DNA from: Thiomicrospira microaerophila | GTDB lineage: Bacteria; Pseudomonadota; Gammaproteobacteria; Thiomicrospirales; Thiomicrospiraceae | DNA length: 64,000 nucleotides | NCBI RefSeq assembly: GCF_000934765.1 | Contig: NZ_JYNN01000008.1 | Coordinates: 62,001-126,000 of the forward strand | Reading direction: 5' to 3' | Translations under genes and position numbers: made by a program | The notes under the pieces: generated by a model | The model's database searches: none | The model's input: only the letters and a program-made list of their open reading frames with translations | Told to the model about the DNA's origin: nothing | In this document: in pieces, positions 28,852 to 36,895 of the stretch | Layout: each line of letters starts with the position of its first letter | How positions within the stretch are numbered: the stretch's first letter is position 1

Positions 28852-28940
28852 GTCATTGCGAGGAGCGCAGCGACGCGGCAATCTCTTAAGGGCGTGCACA
28901 GTCTGCAAGAGATTGCCACGGCCTTCGGCCTCGCAATGAC
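28852..28940. repeat. 89-bp palindromic repeat, copy 1
   Basis: Runs from GTCATTGCGAGG to CCTCGCAATGAC with an inner inverted pair GGCAATCTC / GAGATTGCC. Identical length and architecture at 33164, 34928 and 55184; this copy has the GAGCG arm on the left. Confidence 0.9.
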
Positions 28941-28960
28941 CGATTTTTTTACCTAGCACC

Positions 28961-29030
28961 GTCATCCTGCGCGAAGTCGCAGGATCCAGCCGCTGACGGC
29001 AATAGACCCTGCGACTTCGCGCAGGGTGAC
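28961..29030. repeat. Palindromic repeat (GCGCGAAGTCGC family), second copy
   Basis: Arms GTCATCCTGCGCGAAGTCGC (28961-28980) and its near-complement (29011-29030) around a 30-base loop; same family and same length as 21455-21524. Confidence 0.8.
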
Positions 29031-29088
29031 ACGGCAATAAGGGAAGCAAGTCCAGTTGCCACTTATTCCTTAACTTAATGGCAGTGAC

Positions 29089-29652
29089 TTAGTCGAAATA
29101 TTGCGTTACTTCTGATCGAGGTTTGCGTGTTTGATTGGTTTCGCAGGCGGGATAACCTAAATATAAAATGCCAATCAACTCTATTTCAGCGGGATGAATA
29201 TTAAGTATTGAGAAGGTTTGTTCAGATTGTAAAATGGGCCCTGTGCTCCACTGAACGCCTAAACCTAATTCGGTAGCCATTAGCTGAAAGTTTTGAATTG
29301 CGCAGCTACAGGCCGCATAGTCTTCCTTATAAACCACTGGATTTTCTGATTTAACCTGTCCAACGATAACAGTGGCTGGATTACCGAGGAAACGTTTACA
29401 AGCCTTTTCATAAATAGCTTGATGTTCTGGACTGCCCGACTCTGCCCGTTTATCAGCGCGAAGTTGAGCATAAATTGACATCAATTGTATTTTAGTTTGT
29501 TCGCCTATGACATAAAACTGCCAGGGTTGCGTCATACCATGATTGGGTGCCCATATCGCCGCATCAATACATTCGTTTATTTTGGCTAGATCAACAGTAA
29601 CAGGTTGAAATTGATAGGTTGTTCGACGTTTTTTAACGAGTTGATTAAACAT
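29089..29652 (-). CDS. Nitroreductase-family NAD(P)H-flavin oxidoreductase
   Basis: 187 residues from the ATG at 29652 (an AAGAG site lies upstream; a longer frame from 29709 has none). Motifs: KKRRTTYQFQPVTVD near the start, AIWAPNHGMTQPWQFYVIG (FMN binding), CAIQNFQLMATELGLGVQW, and IGILYLGYP near the end. This is the FMN-dependent nitroreductase fold (YdjA/RutE-like). The substrate is unknown. It lies alone on the minus strand, divergent from oxyR across the DnaA-box region. Confidence 0.85.
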   Translation of the reverse strand: MFNQLVKKRRTTYQFQPVTVDLAKINECIDAAIWAPNHGMTQPWQFYVIGEQTKIQLMSIYAQLRADKRAESGSPEHQAIYEKACKRFLGNPATVIVGQVKSENPVVYKEDYAACSCAIQNFQLMATELGLGVQWSTGPILQSEQTFSILNIHPAEIELIGILYLGYPACETNQTRKPRSEVTQYFD

Positions 29653-29730
29653 CTTGGGGCTCTTATTTAAATTCTTGCGACCATTGTCTAATTTTTTAAC
29701 TCCCAGCACAAGCCAACAACTTTTATAATA

Positions 29731-29959
29731 AGCTGTGGATGAGTGTGGATAACTTACCTGCTTTTATTAACTCACAATTTTATCCACAATTGATCCACAA
29801 GCCATGCATCCGGCTTAAGCTATTTTTTTATACATATTAATAACAGCTTAACTATTTAATAAATTTAAAAAAAATTAACTTATACCTAAATACCCACTAC
29901 TACAAGAATAACAAAAAAAAGAAACAGAGAATCAATAAATACATAATAGGGATAACTTT
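29731..29959. other. DnaA-box cluster beside an AT-rich tract (origin-like)
   Basis: Four 9-mers fall within 66 bp: TGTGGATGA (29734-29742) and TGTGGATAA (29744-29752) on one strand, TTATCCACA (29780-29788) and TGATCCACA (29791-29799) on the other. Two match the DnaA consensus TTATNCACA exactly and two differ at one base. They are arranged as facing pairs and are followed by a very AT-rich stretch (29820-29885), which could be a DNA unwinding element. mnmE, a common neighbour of oriC in gammaproteobacteria, is 1.8 kb away, but dnaA, rpmH, rnpA and yidC are not in the window. It could be oriC, a displaced or secondary DnaA site, or DnaA control of oxyR. Confidence 0.5.
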
Positions 29960-30880
29960 ATGACGCTCAATGAACTTAAATATATCGTCGCCGTAGCGAA
30001 AGAACGTCACTTTAGAAAAGCATCAGAAACCTGCTTTGTAAGTCAACCAACACTAAGCATAGCAATTAAAAAATTTGAAGAAGAAATAGGTGTAGAACTA
30101 TTTGAACGAAATAAAACAGAAATTTTAGTAACACCTATAGGAAAACAAATTATTCATATAGCAGACGAAATTTTACAAAAAACACAAATAATTAAACAAT
30201 TAGCTAAAGAAGATCAAGGTGACCATACTGGAGAAATAAAACTAGGTGCTATTTATACTATAGCACCTTACTTATTACCTAAATTAATTCCTATGTTTCA
30301 TAAACTAGCAAATAAAACACCTATTATTTTACAAGAAAACTATACTCATTTATTAATGGAAAAACTAATTAACGGAGATTTAGATTTAGTTATTTTATCC
30401 TTGCCTTTTGAACATAAAAATATAGAAACACAAGTTATTTATACTGAACCTTTTGTTGTTGCATTACCAAAAAATCACATACTACATAATAATGAAAAAA
30501 TAAGTATAAAAGAAATTAAAAAAGAAACATTACTTATGTTGGGAGAAGGTCATTGTTTTCGTAATCAAGTTATTGATGCTTTTAATCACCAAGAACAAAT
30601 TAATTTTCAAACCAATAAATTACAAAAAACACTTGAAGGCAGCTCATTAGAAACCATTCGCTATATGGTTGCATCAGGTGCAGGTATTACTATTTTACCT
30701 TGTAGCTCTGTGCAATCTTATGATGAAGAGTTACTTTCCATTAAACCGATTGATCCACCTATTCCACCAAGAAAAGTGGCTTTAGCTTGGCGTAAAACTT
30801 TTCCACGTAAACAATTACTAAAAACAATGATAAATGCACTTCAAAAAATCCAAATTCCTTGTACAATCAAACAAAATTAA
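29960..30880 (+). CDS. oxyR: OxyR-like LysR-family peroxide regulator
   Basis: 306 residues. N-terminal winged helix (RHFRKASETCFVSQPTLSIAIKKFEE) and a C-terminal substrate-type domain with the OxyR redox segment LLMLGEGHCF; the peroxidatic Cys falls exactly at residue 199. The resolving Cys of E. coli (208) is Phe here, so the classical 199-208 disulfide cannot form. OxyR activates peroxide defence genes; none of these is adjacent. The gene is noticeably richer in A and T than its neighbours. A GATAACTTT stretch precedes the ATG and no clear ribosome site is seen. Confidence 0.85.
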   Translation: MTLNELKYIVAVAKERHFRKASETCFVSQPTLSIAIKKFEEEIGVELFERNKTEILVTPIGKQIIHIADEILQKTQIIKQLAKEDQGDHTGEIKLGAIYTIAPYLLPKLIPMFHKLANKTPIILQENYTHLLMEKLINGDLDLVILSLPFEHKNIETQVIYTEPFVVALPKNHILHNNEKISIKEIKKETLLMLGEGHCFRNQVIDAFNHQEQINFQTNKLQKTLEGSSLETIRYMVASGAGITILPCSSVQSYDEELLSIKPIDPPIPPRKVALAWRKTFPRKQLLKTMINALQKIQIPCTIKQN

Positions 30881-30897
30881 CCATGATACTAAATTAA

Positions 30898-31623
30898 ATG
30901 AAAAAATTAACTTACTTAATATTCTCAATCACTTTAACCAGTTTAAGTTTTCAAGCGATTGCAAATCCTTTTCACTCTGACGATAAGTATGAAAAATTTA
31001 ACCGAAGTATGTTTGAATTTAATTTAACATTTCATGATTATATTGGTGAACCTGTTGGTAACACCTATAAAAAAGCCGTACCTCAACCCGCACGTAATGC
31101 CGTATCTAATTTTTTTAACAACCTGAAAATGCCATTAAATATGACCAATAACTTTTTACAAGGAAACGTTGAAAAGGGACTGGGTGATTTTATGCGATTT
31201 TCAATAAATACCGTATTTGGTTTTGGCGGCTTAATAGATATTGCAACCCCGGCTGGACTGCCCTATGAAAAAACAGATTTTGGTCATACGCTTTACAAAT
31301 GGGGCATTTGGGATGATTCCGCGTTTGTAATGATGCCTTTTTTAGGCGGATATACCGTTCGTGATTTATTTGGAAAAGGCGTTGATTCTAGTTATGATCC
31401 TACCTTTAGTTATATCATTCAAACAACTAACGATGGCCGCATCGCTTTTACGATAGGCGATGGATTCGATAGTTATGTAAAAGTAATCGACCTGGTAGAT
31501 TTAGTAAAAACCATGCCTGATCCTTATATTTTTTATCGGGAAAGTTATTTTCAACAACGTGGCCGTTTATTGAATGATGGAAAAACAACTATTACACCCC
31601 TTGATGATTTTGACTTTGATTAA
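30898..31623 (+). CDS. mlaA: MlaA (VacJ) family outer-membrane lipid-asymmetry protein
   Basis: 241 residues. After a signal peptide (likely cut at AIA-N) come the MlaA hallmarks DKYEKFNRSMFEFN, KAVPQPARNAVSNFFNNL, FSINTVFGFGGLIDIATPAGL and DFGHTLYKWG. MlaA removes misplaced phospholipids from the outer leaflet and passes them to MlaC. Unlike E. coli MlaA there is no Cys in the N-terminal region, so it is not a lipoprotein by sequence. It is 17 bp after oxyR and 3 bp before mnmE on the same strand. Confidence 0.9.
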   Translation: MKKLTYLIFSITLTSLSFQAIANPFHSDDKYEKFNRSMFEFNLTFHDYIGEPVGNTYKKAVPQPARNAVSNFFNNLKMPLNMTNNFLQGNVEKGLGDFMRFSINTVFGFGGLIDIATPAGLPYEKTDFGHTLYKWGIWDDSAFVMMPFLGGYTVRDLFGKGVDSSYDPTFSYIIQTTNDGRIAFTIGDGFDSYVKVIDLVDLVKTMPDPYIFYRESYFQQRGRLLNDGKTTITPLDDFDFD

Positions 31624-31626
31624 TTT

Positions 31627-32985
31627 ATGACAAGTAATAACACAAAAGAAACCATCGTCTCTATTGCCACACCACCGGGTCGTGGTGGTATAGGTGTTAT
31701 CCGTGTGTCAGGCCCAAATGTTGCTCATATCACACAAATCATTACCAAGGCACTACCTGAAGCAAGAAAAGCCCATTACACGGCTTTTTATGGCGAAAAC
31801 GATGAGATACTTGATCAAGGTATCGCGCTTTATTTTAAAGCGCCGCACTCCTTCACTGGTGAAGATGTTTTAGAGCTGCAAGCCCATGGTGGCCCGATTA
31901 TTTTGCAATGGTTAATTGAGCGCGTTGTTCAACTCGGTGCGCGTTTAGCCAAACCGGGTGAATTTTCACAACAGGCGTTTTTAAACGATAAACTCGACTT
32001 AGCTCAAGCTGAGGCCATTGCTGATTTAATTGATGCCTCATCAGAACAAGCTGCGCGCAGTGCTTTAAAATCCTTGCAAGGTGAATTTTCACAACAGATC
32101 GATCAATTAGTTGAAGGGCTTATTCAATTAAGACTTTATGTTGAAGCGGCGATTGATTTTCCAGAAGAAGAAATTGATTTTTTATCGGATGGTCATGTCG
32201 CTGGACAATTGCATCAGTTAATGCAAAAAATCAACCAGGTTTTACAAACAGCACAACAAGGTGTTTTGTTACGTGAAGGCATGTCTGTTGTTATTTTAGG
32301 CCGACCGAACGCAGGTAAATCAAGTTTATTAAATGCCTTATCAGGTAAAGAAAGTGCGATAGTTACGGATATTGCGGGTACCACACGCGACATTGTTAAA
32401 GAACATATTCATATTGATGGTATGCCGCTACATATTCTGGATACAGCAGGTTTACGTGAAACCGGTGATGAAGTTGAAAAAATTGGTATTGCCCGTGCTT
32501 GGCAAGCGATTGAGGGTGCGGATAGGGTGTTAGTGATGGTACAAGCGGGTAACGACATTGATGCGCAAGACCAAGCTATTTTAGATAAATTACCTAAAAA
32601 ACTGCCTATTACCTTAATTCGAAACAAGATTGATTTGGCTAATTTACAACCAGGCCTGGTTGAAAAAACGGCTTATACAGAAATTTATTTATCGGCTAAA
32701 CATAAGCTAGGTTTAGATTTACTCATCCAACATTTAAAACAAACGATGGGGTTAGCACAAACCAGTGAAGGCGTCTTTATGGCACGTAAACGTCATTTAG
32801 ACGCGTTGAATTGCGCTCAACAAGCCATGCACAATGCACAATATCAACTTGAACATTTTGCCGCCGGCGAGCTTGTAGCCGAAGACTTACGCTTAGCGCA
32901 AAATGCCTTGTCAGAGATTACCGGACGCTTTAGTTCTGACGACCTACTTGGACGTATTTTCAGTTCGTTTTGTATTGGTAAATAA
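31627..32985 (+). CDS. mnmE: tRNA modification GTPase MnmE
   Basis: 452 residues, full length. N-terminal tetrahydrofolate-binding domain ([17 protein letters not shown]), helical domain, inserted G domain with G1 [10 protein letters not shown]3 DTAGLRE and G4 NKID, and the C-terminal CIGK motif needed for the 5-carboxymethylaminomethyl uridine modification made with MnmG. The GTPase domain holds a palindrome copy encoding QPGLV. Co-directional with mlaA and 3 bp apart. Confidence 0.96.
   Translation: MTSNNTKETIVSIATPPGRGGIGVIRVSGPNVAHITQIITKALPEARKAHYTAFYGENDEILDQGIALYFKAPHSFTGEDVLELQAHGGPIILQWLIERVVQLGARLAKPGEFSQQAFLNDKLDLAQAEAIADLIDASSEQAARSALKSLQGEFSQQIDQLVEGLIQLRLYVEAAIDFPEEEIDFLSDGHVAGQLHQLMQKINQVLQTAQQGVLLREGMSVVILGRPNAGKSSLLNALSGKESAIVTDIAGTTRDIVKEHIHIDGMPLHILDTAGLRETGDEVEKIGIARAWQAIEGADRVLVMVQAGNDIDAQDQAILDKLPKKLPITLIRNKIDLANLQPGLVEKTAYTEIYLSAKHKLGLDLLIQHLKQTMGLAQTSEGVFMARKRHLDALNCAQQAMHNAQYQLEHFAAGELVAEDLRLAQNALSEITGRFSSDDLLGRIFSSFCIGK
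32649..32660. repeat. ACCAGGCCTGGT palindrome, copy 8
   Basis: Exact copy in the G domain of mnmE; symmetry extends to CAACCAGGCCTGGTTG. Confidence 0.9.
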
Positions 32986-33127
32986 AAATTGTAGATATTT
33001 GTTTACCGAGCTGCCATTAAGTTAAGGAATTAGTGGCACCACACAGCAACCAACTTGCACTAAATAGTTTTTCAATGCCATGGTTTTCATTCTTGCAAAA
33101 ATAACCCAGTCCATACAGGGCCACTCT

Positions 33128-33346
33128 CAGGGAAAACGCATCTAAATAATATAAAAATCACGCGTCATTGCGAGGCCGAAGGCTGTGGCAATCTCTGGCA
33201 GACGGCGCACGCCCTTGAGAGATTGCCGCGTCGCTGCGCTCCTCGCAATGACGGGCATTTTCTAAGTTTAATGGCAATGACGTTCAACGTGGGAGTGCGT
33301 ATTAGTTATAACTTGTTCATTTATTATTTAAGATGCGTTTGCCCTG
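33128..33346. mobile_element. 219-bp MITE-like element with CAGGG...CCCTG ends
   Basis: Ends are CAGGGAAAACGCATCT and its near-complement AAGATGCGTTTGCCCTG. Same TIR type as the 335-bp element at 55108-55442. It contains an 89-bp palindromic repeat copy at 33164-33252. It abuts the 5' end of an antitoxin-gene remnant on its right. The bases 32986-33127 to its left hold no gene, only a TGCCATTAAGTTAAGGAAT motif that also occurs inverted near 29055. Confidence 0.65.
33164..33252. repeat. 89-bp palindromic repeat, copy 2
   Basis: GTCATTGCGAGGCCGAAGG ... CCTCGCAATGAC; opposite orientation to copy 1. Confidence 0.9.
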
Positions 33347-33350
33347 ATCC

Positions 33351-33509
33351 CACGCTGATTATTTGGCTTTTTGCGTTGAAAATTTTGTGCTTAATCAGCA
33401 ATTGTTTCAGCTTAACGAAGCCGACATTAATGCCTTTGAAACCGATTTGATGGCACCACCAAAGCCGAATGATCAACTTAATAAATTGATGCAGGAAACG
33501 ACGCATTAA
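33351..33509 (+). pseudogene. C-terminal remnant of a DUF1778 (TacA-type) antitoxin gene
   Basis: An open frame without a start codon encodes about 52 residues ending in a TAA. It contains FVLNQQLFQLNEADINAF and APPKPNDQLNKLMQE, which match the C-terminal half of DUF1778/TacA antitoxins, the segment that neutralises GNAT acetyltransferase toxins. The 5' half is missing and its place is taken by the CAGGG element ending at 33346. No toxin gene follows. The stop codon overlaps the last bases of the convergent MFS gene. Confidence 0.6.
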
Positions 33510-34783
33510 AGCGGCGCTTTAGGTTTCAACGCCCACCAGACCCATAGGCCAGATAAAAACATCATCGCACCGACAAAGTAAAACGGCCAAACCAGCGAGT
33601 GGGTATAGAAAGCCAGTAAGCCCAACAATAACGCGCCGACGGCATAACCAAAATCACGCCAAAAGCGATAAACCCCCAGCATCGAGGCACGTTGTTTTGG
33701 CTGACTGTAATCGGCTACCGCCGCGCCCAACGTGGGATACAGCATCGCCATGCCAAAGCCCATAAAGGCGGCCAGTAGTGACCAGGCGGCCATCGAATCC
33801 ACCCAGACAAAACTAATACTGGTAATCGCACACAACCAAAACCCACCAACAATCAGTGCGCGACGACCAAACTTATCCGATGCCGGGCCGGTGATGAGTT
33901 GAGACGCGCCCCAGACCACGCCATACACTGCAATAATCCCACTGGCTTGCACCAGTGTTTGGGTTTGCGAAATCAAATAGACCGGCATAAAAATCCATAC
34001 CAAGGCGTCAATAAACTTTTCCACCAGGCCTGCTTGATTGAGTGCGACCAGTTGTTTATGTTGAAAGGTACCGATTTTGAAGGCTTGTGCCAGGGATTGC
34101 TTTTGCTCGGTTTGTTTTTCACCATCATCAGCGTGGTATTGGTTGTGCTTGTTGTTGTCATAATGAAGTTGATGCAAGCTTGACCAAGGACGCGTATCCA
34201 ATACTTTCCAAATCGCGAGCACTAAACCTAAACCTATAACCACCAAACCAAAACCTAATAAGGCTTCACGCGCGCCATAAACTTCAGCTAAATAAGCCGT
34301 CATCCAGCCTGCCAAACCGACCGCCGCATAACCGGAAAACTCATTTAAGCCGTTAATCAATCCCTTTTGATTCGCCTTGGCTAAATCGAGTTTACTATTA
34401 AGTGCCATCGACCAGCACAGGCCTTGATTTAAACCCAAAAACACCATCGCCCATACAATCCATGACCAGCTTTGCGCATAGTAGATTAAGAAGGGGACCG
34501 GTAAAGCCAATAACCAACCGACTACCAATAATCGACGGCGCCCATACTGCTCACTTAAATGCCCCGCCACCAGATTCATGGTCGCCTTGACTAGGCCAAA
34601 GACCAAGACAAACATCACCAGACTCATAAAGGCTTGTGCCGCTAAACCAAACTCTGTTTCCGCCAGGCCGGGCACTACAGTTCGGGTCATCCCTAAGGCC
34701 AAGCCAACCAAGAACACTTGAATCAGTTGTTGGCTGATTTGTGATAGATTGGCTTGTATGCCATGTTCAATTCTAGTTTGCAT
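33506..34783 (-). CDS. MFS transporter, substrate unknown
   Basis: 425 residues from the ATG at 34783 (AAAGG site upstream; an in-frame TTG at 34804 is less likely). Twelve hydrophobic segments with MFS motifs GHLSEQYGRRRLLVVGW (loop 2-3) and GPASDKFGRRALIVGGF (loop 8-9). A His/Asn/Gln-rich central loop follows segment 6 (around HYDNNKHNQYHADDGEKQ), a possible metal-binding or regulatory loop. It lies opposite the persulfide-dioxygenase-like gene across a repeat-filled gap. No substrate can be named. Confidence 0.8.
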   Translation of the reverse strand: MQTRIEHGIQANLSQISQQLIQVFLVGLALGMTRTVVPGLAETEFGLAAQAFMSLVMFVLVFGLVKATMNLVAGHLSEQYGRRRLLVVGWLLALPVPFLIYYAQSWSWIVWAMVFLGLNQGLCWSMALNSKLDLAKANQKGLINGLNEFSGYAAVGLAGWMTAYLAEVYGAREALLGFGLVVIGLGLVLAIWKVLDTRPWSSLHQLHYDNNKHNQYHADDGEKQTEQKQSLAQAFKIGTFQHKQLVALNQAGLVEKFIDALVWIFMPVYLISQTQTLVQASGIIAVYGVVWGASQLITGPASDKFGRRALIVGGFWLCAITSISFVWVDSMAAWSLLAAFMGFGMAMLYPTLGAAVADYSQPKQRASMLGVYRFWRDFGYAVGALLLGLLAFYTHSLVWPFYFVGAMMFLSGLWVWWALKPKAPL

Positions 34784-34805
34784 CAATACGCCTTTAATAT
34801 TCAAC

Positions 34806-35054
34806 TATAACCTCGTTCCACGCTTTGCGTGGGAATGCAGACCAATTTAACCTATGAAACAGCGATCGAACCCAAGTCCAAGGCGCTCACACGTTGAACG
34901 TGTTGCCATTAAGCTTAGAAAATGCCCGTCATTGCGAGGAGCGAAGTGACGCGGCAATCTCTCAAGGGTGTGCTCAGTCTGCCAGAGATTGCCACGGCCT
35001 TCGGCCTCGCAATGACGCGTGATTTTTTTATATTATTTAGAAGCGTTTGCCCTG
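34806..35054. repeat. Composite repeat: GCGTGGGAATGCAG block plus 89-bp palindrome
   Basis: The gap 34784-35138 has no gene. 34811-34905 (small hairpin CCACGC TTTGC GTGGG, then GAATGCAGACC and AACCTATGAAACAGCG) matches 55301-55395 closely. It is followed by an 89-bp palindromic repeat and ends with AAGCGTTTGCCCTG at 35054, the same end as in the elements at 33128 and 55108. The parts are in a different order here than in the 55108 element, so these blocks recombine as modules. Confidence 0.65.
34928..35016. repeat. 89-bp palindromic repeat, copy 3
   Basis: GTCATTGCGAGGAGCGAAG ... CCTCGCAATGAC; same orientation as copy 1. Confidence 0.9.
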
Positions 35055-35138
35055 CCTTATTCAACCAACTGGTTGAATATTAGCCGACAAAGTCGTATAG
35101 TGTCAATTCCAATTTGATCTAGCAAGAGAGGCAAACAC

Positions 35139-35876
35139 ATGTTTTTATTCCAACACACCCCCGACTCTGAACCCGGTTCTTTATCTTATTTACTCTATTG
35201 TGTCGGCCAAGGCAAAGCCATAGCGGTCGATGTTCATAACACCGAAGTGGACCTTTATCTAGAAAAAGCGATGCAAAAAGGGGTCACGATTACCCATGTG
35301 GTCGATACCCATGTTCATGCAGATCACTACAGCGGTGGCGCGGAGTTGGCGAAACGCGCGGGTGGCGAATATTGTTTGTTTAAAGACGCTCCGGCACAAT
35401 GTGATTTCACCCCGCTGACCGACGGTCAAGTGATTGAGGCAGGCAATGTACATGCCCAAATTCTGCATACTCCGGGCCATACTGAAGACAGTATTTGTTT
35501 ATTGGTCACCGACAAATCACGTTGCGACGAACCCTGGTTTTTAGTCAGTGGCCACACCTTGTTTGTTGGCAGTGTGGGGCGTCCTGATTTACGTGGTCGC
35601 GAAGAAGAAATGGTGGAAAAACTCTATGACTCGATTCACACCAAACTACTGAGCTTACCCGACTACCTAGAAATTTTGCCTGGGGCGCAAGCGGGCAGTG
35701 TGTGCGGTGCAGGCATTAGCGGTAAACCGGTTTCCACCATTGGGTTTGAAAAACGCCATAATCCAACCCTAAGCATGAGCCAAGAAGACTTCAAAAAAAC
35801 AGTGCTCGGCGCGATGCTACCTTATCCAGAAGGCATGGACAAAATCATCGCATTTAATGCGAATCCATCAAACTAA
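35139..35876 (+). CDS. MBL-fold metallohydrolase, persulfide dioxygenase / glyoxalase II-like
   Basis: 245 residues with the metallo-beta-lactamase motif THVHADH, a further ligand set in HTPGHTEDS and SGHTLFVGSVGRPDL. The VGRPDL segment and overall length fit the ETHE1/persulfide dioxygenase group, which oxidises glutathione persulfide to sulfite. The ArsR-rhodanese regulator 370 bp downstream on the same strand supports a sulfane-sulfur role. A glyoxalase II-like or other MBL hydrolase is the alternative. AGAGAGGC lies before the ATG. Confidence 0.8.
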   Translation: MFLFQHTPDSEPGSLSYLLYCVGQGKAIAVDVHNTEVDLYLEKAMQKGVTITHVVDTHVHADHYSGGAELAKRAGGEYCLFKDAPAQCDFTPLTDGQVIEAGNVHAQILHTPGHTEDSICLLVTDKSRCDEPWFLVSGHTLFVGSVGRPDLRGREEEMVEKLYDSIHTKLLSLPDYLEILPGAQAGSVCGAGISGKPVSTIGFEKRHNPTLSMSQEDFKKTVLGAMLPYPEGMDKIIAFNANPSN

Positions 35877-35998
35877 ATAAAAACGTTACCGACGGCATTA
35901 CCAAAAGCAAACTCAGTTATAAGATAGCCTAGATGCCGCAACGCGCCATAATAAATCCGTTACAATAGAGTTCTGTAGCTTATTTAGTGGAACAAAAT

Positions 35999-36241
35999 AT
36001 GAGACAAATTACCCTCAATGTGAATGACTCAATGCTTGAGCATTTTTTATATCTCATTAACCATTTGGACTCGTCAGAAATCCAAATCGTTGAAGAAAAA
36101 CCGATAATGGATGCTAACTTGAACAGTGAGACCGCCTCACTGAAATCAAAGCTAACTGCGGTTCTAAAAACCAACCCAGGGGCATTCAAAGATATTCAAG
36201 ACCCCGTTGCATGGCAGCAAGCTTGTCGTGGATATAATTAA
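35999..36241 (+). CDS. Orphan antitoxin-like small protein
   Basis: 80 residues from the ATG at 35999 (an in-frame GTG lies at 35987). The N-terminus MRQITLNVNDSMLEHFLYLI and the acidic, helical remainder resemble short type II antitoxins of the RelB/ParD-like kind that precede PIN or RelE toxins. No toxin gene follows; the next gene, 6 bp on, is the ArsR-rhodanese regulator. A TACAAT -10 candidate lies near 35961. Recognition is weak and rests on general appearance. Confidence 0.5.
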   Translation: MRQITLNVNDSMLEHFLYLINHLDSSEIQIVEEKPIMDANLNSETASLKSKLTAVLKTNPGAFKDIQDPVAWQQACRGYN

Positions 36242-36247
36242 AGTTCA

Positions 36248-36895
36248 ATGACGAATTCACTTAAATACAACTTGTTTGATCAACTTGCGCAGGTTAGCAA
36301 GGCGCTGGGGCATGCGAATCGGTTGATGATTTTGGATGTGCTGGCGCAAACCGACTGCGATGTCGAAACCCTGCATAACAAGCTTGGCTTAAGTATCGCC
36401 AATGTTTCCAAACACTTGCAAACTTTAAAACAAGCAGGCCTGGTTAGGCATCAACGTCAAGGTCAACATATTATTTATGCGCTGAGTGACCCTAGCGTGT
36501 TTCAATTGATTGTCAGTTTGCGCGAGGTTACTGAAAGCCAACTCGATTCGATGCAAACGCTATTGCAAACGCATCTGCAACCTAATACCCCGTTTGAACC
36601 CATTTCGCTGAAAGCCTTAAAAGACTTTAAACAGCCTTATACCCTGTTAGATGTTCGACCCGAGGACGAATATGCCGCCGGGCATATTCCCGAAGCGATC
36701 AATATCCCCATTGAACAACTGGCACAAAAACTGCCCGACCTTCAGACTGACAAAACCCTAGTGGTGTATTGCCGTGGCCCCTATTGTATGTGGTCACAAC
36801 AGGCATTAGATCAATTGCAAAAACGGGGCATAAAAGCCAAACGCCTCGCCGAAGGTTATCCAGAATGGTTAAACAATCTCGATCGAAACCGTTAG
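36248..36895 (+). CDS. ArsR-family regulator fused to a rhodanese domain
   Basis: 215 residues. Residues 8-95 are an ArsR winged helix (LGHANRLMILDVLAQTDC, LGLSIANVSKHLQTLKQAGL). Residues about 118-212 are a rhodanese domain (YTLLDVRPEDEYAAGHIPEA) with an active-site loop CRGPYC, Cys175 and Cys180. Cys37 lies in the DNA-binding half. Fusion of a sulfur-transfer domain to a repressor suggests direct sensing of persulfide or thiosulfate. The MBL hydrolase upstream is a plausible target. Its last 27 bp overlap the convergent response-regulator gene. A near-copy of the palindrome (GCAGGCCTGGTT) lies inside. Confidence 0.88.
   Translation: MTNSLKYNLFDQLAQVSKALGHANRLMILDVLAQTDCDVETLHNKLGLSIANVSKHLQTLKQAGLVRHQRQGQHIIYALSDPSVFQLIVSLREVTESQLDSMQTLLQTHLQPNTPFEPISLKALKDFKQPYTLLDVRPEDEYAAGHIPEAINIPIEQLAQKLPDLQTDKTLVVYCRGPYCMWSQQALDQLQKRGIKAKRLAEGYPEWLNNLDRNR

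Noticed and set aside
28708-29088. CRISPR array or small gene among the repeats
   Set aside because: The units are palindromes of different families, not equal direct repeats with unique spacers, and the frames there are mirror products of the hairpins.
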